Part shown: positions 1-6,900 of the stretch, one piece after another
Layout of the letters: each line of letters starts with the position of its first letter
Position numbering within the stretch: position 1 is the first letter of the stretch
Source: an uncultured Clostridia bacterium
GTDB lineage: Bacteria > Bacillota > Clostridia > TANB77 > CAG-508
Length of the DNA: 42,815 bases
NCBI GenBank assembly: GCA_934141605.1
Contig: CAKPCL010000009.1
Span: 1-42,815 of the forward strand
Reading direction: 5' to 3'
Translations under genes and position numbers: made by a program
Notes under the pieces: generated by a model
What the model saw: only the letters and a program-made list of their open reading frames with translations
The model's database searches: none
Told to the model about the DNA's origin: nothing

Positions 1-18
1 TATATATAAGGAGTGCTA

Positions 19-894
19 ATGAAAGAATATAAATCAAACGAAGAACTAATAAATTATTTATTATCAAAAGGAGTAGTCATTTCTAATAAAAAGGATGCAT
101 TAGAAAAAGTTGAAAGATATACATATTATTCAATTGTTAATACTTATAAGAATATTTTTAAAGATAAAAATGGAAACTATATAGAAAATGTTTCATTTGA
201 TGATATATATGCTTTATTTGAATTTGATAAAAATCTTAAAAATATAATATTAAAATATTGTTTAGAAATAGAAACAGTTATAAAATCAATTATGGCAAAT
301 CAGATTTCTAAAGTATATGGTGTGAAAGATTATTTAAACACTTCTAATTGGGATGCTAGTATAAATACTGATATAAAGGAAAATTTATTAAAAAAGATTA
401 ATAATGAAATTGAAAAAGACTATAATGTTCATACAGCTGTAACTCATTATATAGATAAATATGGATTTGTTCCACCATTTGTACTAGTTAAAATTCTTAC
501 ATTTGGTGTAGCAAGTAGCTATTATGGATTACTTAAACAAAGTGATAGACAGGCAATTGCAAAATATTTTAAAATATCAGATAAGTTATTAAAGCAAATA
601 TTAAAAAACTTAACAACCATAAGAAATGTGGCGGCACATTCTGATAGATTATATAACTATACTAGTAAGTTTTATCTTTCTTTTAAACTTATAGATGAAA
701 ACTATATAAAATCAGATAATATAACAAATTTATATATGGTAGTAAGATGTATGGAAAAATTATTGACTAAAGAACAGTATAAGGAATTATATAATTCTAT
801 ATGCGAAGAAACTAGAAAACTGGAAGAAAAATTAAAATCTGTTGAAATAAATAACATTACAAAAATAATGGGATTTCCTATGAATAATAATTAA
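19..894 (+). CDS. Abi_2 / AbiF-like HEPN abortive-infection protein
   Basis: 291 aa, close to the usual ~300 aa of the Abi_2 (AbiD/AbiF) family. The diagnostic feature is R202-N-V-A-A-H207, an R-X4-H motif of the HEPN ribonuclease fold, in the family context ILKNLTTIRNVAAHSDRLYNY-like (residues ~193-214). Upstream are the family-typical YGFVPPFVLVKILTFG block (~154-170) and a helical N-terminal half. Proteins of this family are phage-defence or toxin-like RNases expected in the cytoplasm. Start: ATG at 19 lies 5 nt after AAGGAG (8-13); the in-frame GTG at 13 overlaps that site and is rejected. No signal peptide or membrane segment. It stands alone, followed by its own terminator and then a structured RNA (1055-1235). 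Family call is firm; RNase activity and the RNA partnership are inferred. Confidence 0.85.
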   Translation: MKEYKSNEELINYLLSKGVVISNKKDALEKVERYTYYSIVNTYKNIFKDKNGNYIENVSFDDIYALFEFDKNLKNIILKYCLEIETVIKSIMANQISKVYGVKDYLNTSNWDASINTDIKENLLKKINNEIEKDYNVHTAVTHYIDKYGFVPPFVLVKILTFGVASSYYGLLKQSDRQAIAKYFKISDKLLKQILKNLTTIRNVAAHSDRLYNYTSKFYLSFKLIDENYIKSDNITNLYMVVRCMEKLLTKEQYKELYNSICEETRKLEEKLKSVEINNITKIMGFPMNNN

Positions 895-922
895 GAAAAT
901 AAATATAATAATAAAGAACGGT

Positions 923-996
923 ACTTAGAAAACTTTTGAAGCTCTAAGTCATTCATATAACCTAGAGTCTATTTGAAGATTCTAGGTGTTTTTTTA
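923..996 (+). terminator. Tandem hairpins ending the abi gene; second is an intrinsic terminator
   Basis: First hairpin: ACTTAGA (923-929) pairs with TCTAAGT (943-949), with an inner CTT/AAG helix. Second: CCTAGA (961-966) pairs with TCTAGG (981-986), extended inward by four pairs to an ATTTGA loop and followed by a T-rich run (987-996). Both loops share TTTGAAG, so the pair looks like a duplicated unit. The second is a plausible Rho-independent terminator; the first may be part of the same RNA signal. Confidence 0.7.
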
Positions 997-1020
997 TTCA
1001 TGAATTTTTCTATAAACTTA

Positions 1021-1048
1021 TTGCAATCTGTAAAAATTATGATATACT
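1021..1048 (+). promoter_or_regulatory. Sigma-A promoter of the structured RNA
   Basis: TTGCAA (1021-1026), 16 nt spacer, TATACT (1043-1048) with an extended TGa (1040-1042). No ORF with a ribosome binding site follows. The predicted start (~1055) is directly ahead of a series of hairpins, so this most likely drives a non-coding RNA. Confidence 0.6.
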
Positions 1049-1054
1049 TTAATA

Positions 1055-1235
1055 AATTGATTGATATTTGTATCAATCGTCAAGAGAGAGAAAAGTTGTA
1101 GATAACTACGACGTCCGCTCCAGTAATAGCAAGGAATTTAAACCTTACTATTTTAAATTGATGAGTCAAAGCCATTTGGCATAATTAAGCAATTATAGTA
1201 GAGATTGAAAAAATTTATTTTTTTTCTCTATAATA
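1055..1235 (+). ncRNA. Candidate structured small RNA beside the AbiF-like gene
   Basis: A ~180 nt unit with its own promoter and an end hairpin, and no convincing ORF. Helices read from sequence: GATTGATA 1059-1066 with 1071-1078 (TTTG loop); GTTGTAG 1095-1101 with CTACGAC 1106-1112 (ATAA loop); AATAGCAAGG 1125-1134 with CCTTACTATT 1143-1152 (one mismatch); GCC 1171-1173 with GGC 1178-1180; ATAATT 1181-1186 with AATTAT 1191-1196; TAGAGA 1199-1204 with TCTCTA 1225-1230 around an A-run/T-run, terminator-like. Apparently single-stranded: a purine tract 1081-1094, 1113-1124, and 1153-1170. From memory, AbiF genes have an associated conserved RNA (the abiF RNA motif) and AbiF-RNA pairs have been proposed as antitoxin/toxin systems ancestral to Cas13. 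I cannot verify that this RNA matches that motif; position and structure make it the leading hypothesis. Confidence 0.55.
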
Positions 1236-1280
1236 TTTAATATTATTTTCAATAAGAGAAAACAATACTTTTAAAATAAA

Positions 1281-1316
1281 TTTCCAAAACATTAGAATAT
1301 TCTGAACTTTTGGAAA
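1281..1316. repeat. Inverted repeat TTTCCAAAA...TTTTGGAAA
   Basis: Nine-base perfect arms (1281-1289 and 1308-1316) enclose 18 nt that themselves contain the palindrome AGAATATTCT. A third TTCCAAAA follows at 1322-1329. It lies just ahead of the ATPase debris. It could be an operator, a hairpin or a relic of a mobile end; nothing decides. Confidence 0.5.
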
Positions 1317-1344
1317 AAAACTTCCAAAACTATTGATAATTTAA

Positions 1345-1659
1345 AACAAGATGAAGTACAAAATATAAAAGAATTTCAAAAAGCAGTAGATGGATTATAT
1401 ATAAAGAAAAATATAGATATTTATATAACATCATTTAAAGAATATATTTCAGCATTTGAAGATAATAAAAATTATCAATCATTATTTTCAAGTAGCTCTT
1501 ACAGTAAAAGATGAAAATGTATTATAAAGAGAATTAAAATCATTACAAAAAACAGGCGATCACTATCCTAAATATTTAATAACAATGGATATGGATTTAT
1601 CTGCAGATTATGATGGGATAACAAAAATAAATGTAGTAGATTGGTTACTTGAAAAATAA
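1345..1659 (+). pseudogene. Remnant of a DUF4143-type AAA ATPase
   Basis: Two fragments in different frames. The first (from ~1347) reads QDEVQNIKEFQKAV then DIYIT, the Walker B and sensor region of the AAA_14/DUF4143 ATPases, then jumps to FKEYISAFEDNKNYQSLF, as if the stretch between were deleted. The second (1489-1659, shifted frame) reads QVALTVKDENVL, an in-frame TAA at 1525-1527, then RELKSLQKTGDHYPKYL and the family-typical ending NVVDWLLEK before TAA at 1657. The Walker A part and most of the middle are missing. So it carries one internal stop, at least one frameshift and large deletions. Intact relatives are common accessory ATPases of unknown or defence/toxin-associated role. This copy cannot make a working protein. 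Confidence 0.75.
1633..1656 (+). repeat. 24-nt direct repeat, copy 1
   Basis: GTAGTAGATTGG followed by TTACTTGAAAAA; encodes VVDWLLEK, the C-terminus of the decayed DUF4143-type ATPase. Identical to 2631-2654. Confidence 0.8.
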
Positions 1660-1981
1660 ATTTTGTTGCCAAATAACATAAAATGTGATAAATTTGTATA
1701 ATAAATGAAGAATCCGAATAGTTAACAACATTATTTGTACTAAAACCAGATGAATATAAAAAATTAAAATCAGAAGAAATTTTGAAATTAGACTAAAAAA
1801 ATTGAAAAAATTAGGAAATATAATATTAATTACGCAAAATATATATTGAATAAAGGTAAAAGTGGAGAACTTACTTTTACATTTTATTTAATAGTATAGA
1901 AGACTATAAAAAGAGTTTAAAAAATATTGATTATACAAAACTGTCTTCAATTTCAGATAATATGGTATATAGAAATAATAA
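1660..1981 (+). other. Decayed coding debris of unknown origin
   Basis: No intact ORF. Short coding-like stretches remain: LFVLKPDEYKKLKSEEILKLD ends at a stop near 1797; GKSGELTFTFYL lies around 1855-1890; SIEDYKKSLKNIDYTKLSS ends at TAG just before the ribosome binding site of the next gene. They may belong to one or two genes broken by indels. I do not recognise the family. Confidence 0.4.
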
Positions 1982-1999
1982 ATAGGAGGAGGTAATTGT

Positions 2000-2605
2000 A
2001 TGAAACTTGTAATTATATTTGGACCACATGCTGTTGGTAAAATGACAGTTGGACAAGAATTAGAAAAGATAACAGATTTGAAATTATTTCATAATCATAT
2101 GACAATAGATATAGTTGCAGATTTATTTGAGAATATGCCAAAAGAAAGACAAAGACTAACAGAATTATTTAGAAATGAAATATTTAAATCTTTTTCTAAT
2201 AGTAATGAATATGGAATGATTTTTACATGTATGTGGGCATTAGATAAAAAGGAAGACTGGGATTATATAGAGAATTTAGAGAATTTGTTTAAGAATAAAG
2301 GCGCTGATGTCTATTATGTTGAGTTAGAAGCAGATTATGATACAAGAATCCAGAGGAATACAACAGAGAATAGGCTCTTGAATAAACCATCTAAAAGAAA
2401 CATTGCAAAATCGGAAAAACTTTTTAAAGACATAGAATTAAGACATAGATTAAACTCTTATCCAAATGAAATTAAAAAGGAACACTATGTAAGAATAAAT
2501 AATACATATATTAGTCCCCAAAATGTAGCTAAACTAATAAAGGAAAAATTTAGTCTACAGAACAAAGACGAAAAAACATGTGACAATGAGGAACTCGAAA
2601 GATAA
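2000..2605 (+). CDS. P-loop AAA/shikimate-kinase-like ATPase of unknown substrate
   Basis: 201 aa soluble protein starting KLVIIFGPHAVGKMTVGQEL: a Walker A loop (G8-P-H-A-V-G-K-M-T16) at the very N-terminus, as in small nucleotide or shikimate-type kinases. FHNHMTIDIVADLF follows, a likely substrate-binding segment, and RNTTENRLLNKPSKRN (~113-128) looks like the arginine-rich lid. GMIFTCMWALD (~70-80) occupies the Walker B-like strand. Start ATG is 8-10 nt after the strong site TAGGAGGAGG (1983-1992). The last ~15 residues are polar and look disordered. It sits between two copies of a 24-nt sequence (1633-1656, 2631-2654). The phosphorylated substrate cannot be told from sequence. Confidence 0.7.
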   Translation: MKLVIIFGPHAVGKMTVGQELEKITDLKLFHNHMTIDIVADLFENMPKERQRLTELFRNEIFKSFSNSNEYGMIFTCMWALDKKEDWDYIENLENLFKNKGADVYYVELEADYDTRIQRNTTENRLLNKPSKRNIAKSEKLFKDIELRHRLNSYPNEIKKEHYVRINNTYISPQNVAKLIKEKFSLQNKDEKTCDNEELER

Positions 2606-2630
2606 ATTGTTAACTTATAATTTTTAACAA

Positions 2631-2654
2631 GTAGTAGATTGGTTACTTGAAAAA
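2631..2654 (+). repeat. 24-nt direct repeat, copy 2 (orphan ATPase tail)
   Basis: Identical to 1633-1656 and again reads VVDWLLEK, then K and TAA. Only the tail is present: the sequence before it does not extend the similarity. It may be what remains of a second ATPase copy, or the scar of a recombination event that placed the P-loop gene between the repeats. The -35 of the next promoter lies inside it. Confidence 0.75.
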
Positions 2655-2675
2655 AAATAAGATTTATGATATAAT
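2647..2675 (+). promoter_or_regulatory. Sigma-A promoter of the DUF1737 gene
   Basis: TTGAAA (2647-2652), 17 nt, TATAAT (2670-2675) with extended TGa (2667-2669). A small hairpin TCCTG/CAGGA (2695-2708) lies in the ~80 nt leader. Confidence 0.75.
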
Positions 2676-2754
2676 ATTATCAATATTCATAGTATCCTGT
2701 TAGCAGGAAAACATGAGACAGTAACAACTATAATAATTTAAACAGGAGGAAAAG

Positions 2755-2955
2755 ATGAAAGATTATCAGATTGTTCGGGGCCAAGGAGCAAAACCAAGCG
2801 AGGCAATTGAAAAACTTGAAAAAGCTGTCCAAAAAGCTTTAAAAAAAGGTTGGGAGCCTCAAGGAGGTCTTTGTGTTACAATAGAAAAAGAGGAGTATTG
2901 CTCCCAATGGTTCAAATGGTACACAGCTTGCCAAGCAATGATTAAAAATGAATAA
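2755..2955 (+). CDS. DUF1737 domain protein
   Basis: 66 aa. The pattern YQIV...A...L...V...L..GW.PQGG.........YQAM matches the small DUF1737 family (here QIVRGQGAKPSEAIEKLEK, GWEPQGGLCV, then ACQAMIKN). Function unknown. Start ATG sits 5-8 nt after AGGAGG. It forms a single-gene unit between a strong promoter (2647-2675) and a terminator (2962-2992). No signal peptide or membrane helix. Its codon use is less A-biased than the neighbouring ftsY (GGC, CGG, GGG, GCC and CCT appear), which may indicate a different origin within this accessory segment. Confidence 0.75.
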   Translation: MKDYQIVRGQGAKPSEAIEKLEKAVQKALKKGWEPQGGLCVTIEKEEYCSQWFKWYTACQAMIKNE

Positions 2956-2961
2956 TTTTTA

Positions 2962-2992
2962 GCAAGAAAAAGACCTTCGGGTCTTTTCTTGC
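2962..2992 (+). terminator. Strong hairpin terminator with TTCG loop
   Basis: GCAAGAAAAAGACC (2962-2975), loop TTCG, GGTCTTTTCTTGC (2980-2992), then ATTAATTTTTA. A stable UUCG-capped stem; the following T-run is interrupted. Confidence 0.85.
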
Positions 2993-3003
2993 ATTAATTT
3001 TTA

Positions 3004-3012
3004 TGCTATAAT
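3004..3012 (+). promoter_or_regulatory. Extended -10 promoter of ftsY
   Basis: TGCTATAAT (3004-3012) lies 28 nt before the ftsY start. The -35 position falls in the upstream terminator stem and matches poorly, so the extended -10 probably carries the activity. Confidence 0.55.
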
Positions 3013-3039
3013 ATAAAAAGCAAAAAAAGGAGGAAAAAC

Positions 3040-3945
3040 ATGGGATTTTTTGATAAATTAAAAACAGGACTAAACAAAACAAAAACATCATTTGACGAAA
3101 AAATAAACAATGTATTCAGCAACTTCAGAAAAGTAGACGAAGAATTTCTAGACGAACTAGAAGAAGTACTAATAATGTCAGACATAGGAATGGAAACATC
3201 AATAAAAATAATATCAAATTTAAGAGAAAAAATAAAAAAAGAAAATATAAAAGACGAAGAAGAAGTAAAACAAGCATTAAGAGAAGAAATGAAAAAAATA
3301 CTAGACATAACAGACATAAACTTACATTTAAACACAAGACCATCAGTTATTCTAGTAGTAGGAGTAAACGGAGTAGGAAAAACCACCTCAATAGGAAAAA
3401 TGGCAAATAGACTAGCAAAAGACGGAAAAAAAGTAGTAGTAGCAGCAGCAGATACATTTAGAGCAGCAGCAGTAGAACAGCTAGAAATATGGGCCAAAAG
3501 AGCAGGAGCAGACATAGTAAAAAGAGAAGAAGGTGTAGACCCAGCATCAGTAGTATATGACGCAATCAAAAAAACAAAAGAAAGCGGAGCAGATATACTA
3601 ATAGTAGACACTGCAGGAAGACTACACAACAAAAAATATTTAATGGACGAACTAAATAAAATACAAAAAGTAATAAACAAAGAAATGCCAGATTCAGACA
3701 AAGAAGTATTACTAGTAATAGACGGAACAACAGGACAAAATGCTATTCAACAAGTAAAAGCGTTCAAACAAGAAACAGACATTACAGGAATAGTACTCAC
3801 AAAATTAGACGGAACAGCAAAAGGCGGAGTAGTAATAGGAATAGTTGAAGAAAACAAAATACCAGTTAAATTTATTGGAATTGGAGAACAAATAGACGAC
3901 ATGGAAATTTTCAATTCAGAAGATTTTGTTAAAGCAATAATTTAG
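3040..3945 (+). CDS. ftsY: Signal recognition particle receptor FtsY
   Basis: 301 aa SRP-GTPase that docks SRP-ribosome complexes at the membrane and reciprocally activates Ffh GTPase for co-translational membrane insertion. The N domain (1-~90) starts GFFDKLKTGLNKTK, a short amphipathic membrane-targeting helix; there is no long acidic A domain, as usual in Bacillota. G domain motifs: P-loop G108-VNGVGKTT, DTFRAAA (G2/insertion box), D190-TAGR (G3), T254-KLD (G4) followed by GTAKGG, and the closing GIGEQIDD. Start ATG follows AAAGGAGG (3027-3034). Codons are strongly A-ending, typical of well-expressed genes here. A palindromic repeat begins 4 nt after the stop. Confidence 0.97.
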   Translation: MGFFDKLKTGLNKTKTSFDEKINNVFSNFRKVDEEFLDELEEVLIMSDIGMETSIKIISNLREKIKKENIKDEEEVKQALREEMKKILDITDINLHLNTRPSVILVVGVNGVGKTTSIGKMANRLAKDGKKVVVAAADTFRAAAVEQLEIWAKRAGADIVKREEGVDPASVVYDAIKKTKESGADILIVDTAGRLHNKKYLMDELNKIQKVINKEMPDSDKEVLLVIDGTTGQNAIQQVKAFKQETDITGIVLTKLDGTAKGGVVIGIVEENKIPVKFIGIGEQIDDMEIFNSEDFVKAII

Positions 3946-3948
3946 CTA

Positions 3949-4048
3949 TGTCCAAACGGGACGGTTCTATTTGGACATCGGTTCCAAATGGACAAAATGT
4001 CCAAACAGAACCGTCCCTCTTGGACAAACAGAACCGTCCACATTGGAC
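3949..4048. repeat. Palindromic GGGACGGTTCT repeat, copy 1
   Basis: Left arm 3949-3978 (TGTCCAAACGGGACGGTTCT...) and right arm 3997-4026 are near-perfect inverted copies, separated by CGGTTCCAAATGGACAAA. An extra half unit (ACAGAACCGTCC, 4029-4040) follows. Copies recur at 20213-20290 and, as a half, at 33375-33404. The size, intergenic location and repeat-within-repeat structure fit REP-like elements of Clostridia. The element ends in GGACA directly against the AAGGAGG that serves the next gene. Confidence 0.85.
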
Positions 4049-4062
4049 AAGGAGGCCAAAAT

Positions 4063-6852
4063 ATGGAAAAAAATAAAAATAAAGCAAGAATGATTATTGT
4101 ACTAGTTTTTATATTAGCATTTACAATAATAACATACATAAATTTAAGAGGAACATACTTGCAATATAAAGAACTAGGAGAAAATTATATAGAAGCATTT
4201 TTCACCAACTTAAGCTATAAATACATAATATTTGGAATTAACTTTATAATACTATACATACTAATGTACTTCACAAACAGAGGAATAAAAAAAGGACTAA
4301 AAACTTTTTTTGAAAAAGAAAGCAAAGAAATGCCAAAACTACTAAATAAATCAATATCATTTGTAGTTTCAATAATAGTAAGTACATTAATGTCTAATAT
4401 ATTAATGAAAAAAATATTATTATGCTCAAGTAATACATCATTTGGAGTAGCAGACCCAGTTTTTGGACTTGACATAGCATTTTATATGTTTCAAAAACCA
4501 TTAATTGAGACATTATTAATGTATGCAATTGGAATAATTGTAGGATTAACAATTTATATGGCAACCTATTACATAATAATATTCAATAGATATTTTGATG
4601 GTGTAGATAGAACTATGTTAAAAGAAAGCTTACTAATTAAAAAAATCTTAAGAAATGTTACATTAATTGTAATATGTATAGCTTTATATACTGCATTAAA
4701 TATAACAAACATATCTTTTAATAAAATGCTAACAATAAAAAATGAAACAGATTCTACCAAAAACATTGAGGTAATTGGCGCAAGCTATACAGATGTTATG
4801 GTTCAAAGATGGGGATATTTAGTATTTTCAGTAGTTATAGCAATATCATCATTTAGTGCAATTAAAGCATTTAAAAGAAACAACATGACAAAAGTGCTTA
4901 AAAACTTAGCAATAATTCCGGGATATTTAGTAGCTATGTTTTTAATAATTATCATATTTAATTTAATCTTTGTAAATTCTAATAAATTAGACAAAGAAAA
5001 AACTTACTTAGATAATAATATAAAATATACTAAAAATGCTTACAATATAGATATATCAGAAGAAACTTTAGAAAGCACAGGAACTATTACTCAAACAGAA
5101 GTAAATGAAAATTTTAATATCATCAATAATATTAAAATAATAGATGAAGATACTGTAATAAAAACCTTATCTAATAATCAAACAGGAACAGGGTACTATT
5201 CATATAGAAATGCTCAAATTGCAAAATATAAAATCTCTGGAAAAGAAAAATTAGTATATGTTGCTCCAAGAGAAATAACAAATTTTGGCAGAACATATAA
5301 TAACAAAACATATGAATATACACATGGAAAAGGCCAAATTATTATTGACAGCACTGATACAACAGAAAATGGAACAATCAAATATATTCAAAAAGATATA
5401 TCAGGAAAAGATGAACAATTAGAAACCAATAATCAAGATATATATTTTGGATTAGAAACCAATGACACAATTGCAACAAATACAAAGAACAAAAAAGAGT
5501 ATGATTATACAGATGAAGATGGATTAGAACATACAACAACATATAATGGGGAAGCTGGATTGCAACTTAATTTTATAGATAGATTAATTTTGGGAATAAA
5601 AACAGGAGACTTAAAACTTGCTTTTTCAACAGAAATAACAAGTGATAGTAAAATATTGATAAATAGAAATATAATAAAAAGAGCAAAACAAGTAATACCA
5701 TACTTAATATATGATGAAAATCCATATACAGTTGTTACAGATGAAGGAAAAATCGTGTGGGTAGTAGATGCTTATACAGTTTCAAACAAATATCCATATT
5801 CACAATATACAACAATTCAACATGACGGAATAAAGGAAAAAATTAACTACATCAGAAACTCAATAAAAGTTATAATTGACGCATATGATGGAACAATTAA
5901 ATTCTATGTAACAGATAAGACTGACCCAATTGCCATGGCATATAGAAATACATATCCAACAGTATTCGAAGATATAAACTCAGAAATACCAGAAGATATA
6001 TCAGAACATTTCATATATCCAGAATATCTATACAATGTACAATCTGAACTTTTAAAGACTTACCATAATGTTAAATCAGATATATTATATAGAAAAGATG
6101 ATATATGGGATTTTGCTAAATACAACAGTACAATAGTTACAAAATCTTCAGGAAGTATATTAAAACCATATTATACTATGATAGAAAATGGTGATAAAGA
6201 AGAAATAGGACTAATACAAATTTACACTCCAGAGTCAAAACAAAACCTAATATCATATTTAGTTGGAACAACCGAAGGAAACACAAATAAACTAAAATTA
6301 TATAAATTCTCACAAGATAGTAATATTTTAGGACCAATGCAATTGGATAATCAAATAGAACAAGATGAATTAATTTATTCAGAAATAAAAGCATTAAACA
6401 CAACTGGAACAAAAGTTACTAAAGACATGGTTGTAGTTCCAATAAATAACACATTACTATATGTAGAATCTATTTATCAAACTATGTTAAATGAAGAAAC
6501 AAAAATACCAATATTAAAGAAAATAGTCGTTGCTTCAGGAAATAAAGTAGCAATTGGAAATGATTTAGAAGAGGCTTTAAAGAATTTGTTATCAAAAGAA
6601 GCTTCAAATATTGAGGTTGAAAATACAGATGATATTGACGGATTAATAGATAGCATAATTAAGGCTAATAACAACTTATCTGAGTCTACTAAAAATAGTG
6701 ATTGGGAACTTATGGGTTCAGACATTAAGAAATTACAAAGCTTAATTGAATCTTTGGAAGAAGAAAAGGCCAAAGAAGATAAGAAAAAAGAGGAAAGTAA
6801 GCTAGTAAATAATGATGTAGTAACAAATACAACAAACGAAATAATAGAATAA
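4063..6852 (+). CDS. UPF0182 family large membrane protein
   Basis: 929 aa. About seven hydrophobic segments fill the first ~310 residues, followed by a ~600-residue, presumably extracytoplasmic, domain. The family signature is the stretch YDENPYTVV...GKIVWVVDAYTVSNKYPYS and, later, DAYDGTIKFYVTDKTDP; the length and order match UPF0182 (COG1615), whose function is unknown. The C-terminal ~60 residues are charged and low-complexity (EEEKAKEDKKKEE). Start: ATG 4063 is 7 nt after AAGGAGG (4049-4055). The frame stays open to an ATG at 3988, but that would translate the palindromic repeat and is rejected. It lies downstream of ftsY and is convergent with tyrS across a shared terminator. Confidence 0.88.
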   Translation: MEKNKNKARMIIVLVFILAFTIITYINLRGTYLQYKELGENYIEAFFTNLSYKYIIFGINFIILYILMYFTNRGIKKGLKTFFEKESKEMPKLLNKSISFVVSIIVSTLMSNILMKKILLCSSNTSFGVADPVFGLDIAFYMFQKPLIETLLMYAIGIIVGLTIYMATYYIIIFNRYFDGVDRTMLKESLLIKKILRNVTLIVICIALYTALNITNISFNKMLTIKNETDSTKNIEVIGASYTDVMVQRWGYLVFSVVIAISSFSAIKAFKRNNMTKVLKNLAIIPGYLVAMFLIIIIFNLIFVNSNKLDKEKTYLDNNIKYTKNAYNIDISEETLESTGTITQTEVNENFNIINNIKIIDEDTVIKTLSNNQTGTGYYSYRNAQIAKYKISGKEKLVYVAPREITNFGRTYNNKTYEYTHGKGQIIIDSTDTTENGTIKYIQKDISGKDEQLETNNQDIYFGLETNDTIATNTKNKKEYDYTDEDGLEHTTTYNGEAGLQLNFIDRLILGIKTGDLKLAFSTEITSDSKILINRNIIKRAKQVIPYLIYDENPYTVVTDEGKIVWVVDAYTVSNKYPYSQYTTIQHDGIKEKINYIRNSIKVIIDAYDGTIKFYVTDKTDPIAMAYRNTYPTVFEDINSEIPEDISEHFIYPEYLYNVQSELLKTYHNVKSDILYRKDDIWDFAKYNSTIVTKSSGSILKPYYTMIENGDKEEIGLIQIYTPESKQNLISYLVGTTEGNTNKLKLYKFSQDSNILGPMQLDNQIEQDELIYSEIKALNTTGTKVTKDMVVVPINNTLLYVESIYQTMLNEETKIPILKKIVVASGNKVAIGNDLEEALKNLLSKEASNIEVENTDDIDGLIDSIIKANNNLSESTKNSDWELMGSDIKKLQSLIESLEEEKAKEDKKKEESKLVNNDVVTNTTNEIIE

Positions 6853-6853
6853 A

Positions 6854-6900
6854 AAATAGGGATTAAGAGGCCATCTCTTAAAATCCCTATTTATTTTTTT
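6854..6900. terminator. Bidirectional terminator between UPF0182 gene and tyrS
   Basis: AAATAGGGATT (6854-6864) pairs with AATCCCTATTT (6882-6892), with an inner AAGAG/CTCTT stem. T-rich on the + side (TTATTTTTTT) and A-rich on the left, so it can serve both convergent genes. Confidence 0.85.

Noticed and set aside
1153..1180. TTGATGAGTC in the structured RNA resembles the core of a hammerhead ribozyme (CTGATGA).
   Set aside because: No matching GAAA box and no correctly placed third stem or cleavage triplet were found.
3006..3701. 231-codon open frame on the minus strand opposite ftsY.
   Set aside because: Low-complexity Ser/Phe/Leu product typical of the complement of A-rich coding DNA; ftsY is certain.
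3949..4048. Repeated, evenly shaped palindromes could suggest a CRISPR array.
   Set aside because: Only inverted arms with a fixed core occur; there are no multiple direct repeats with differing spacers and no cas genes.
3988..4062. Upstream start giving the UPF0182 protein 25 extra residues.
   Set aside because: That stretch is the palindromic repeat; ATG 4063 has the ribosome binding site.
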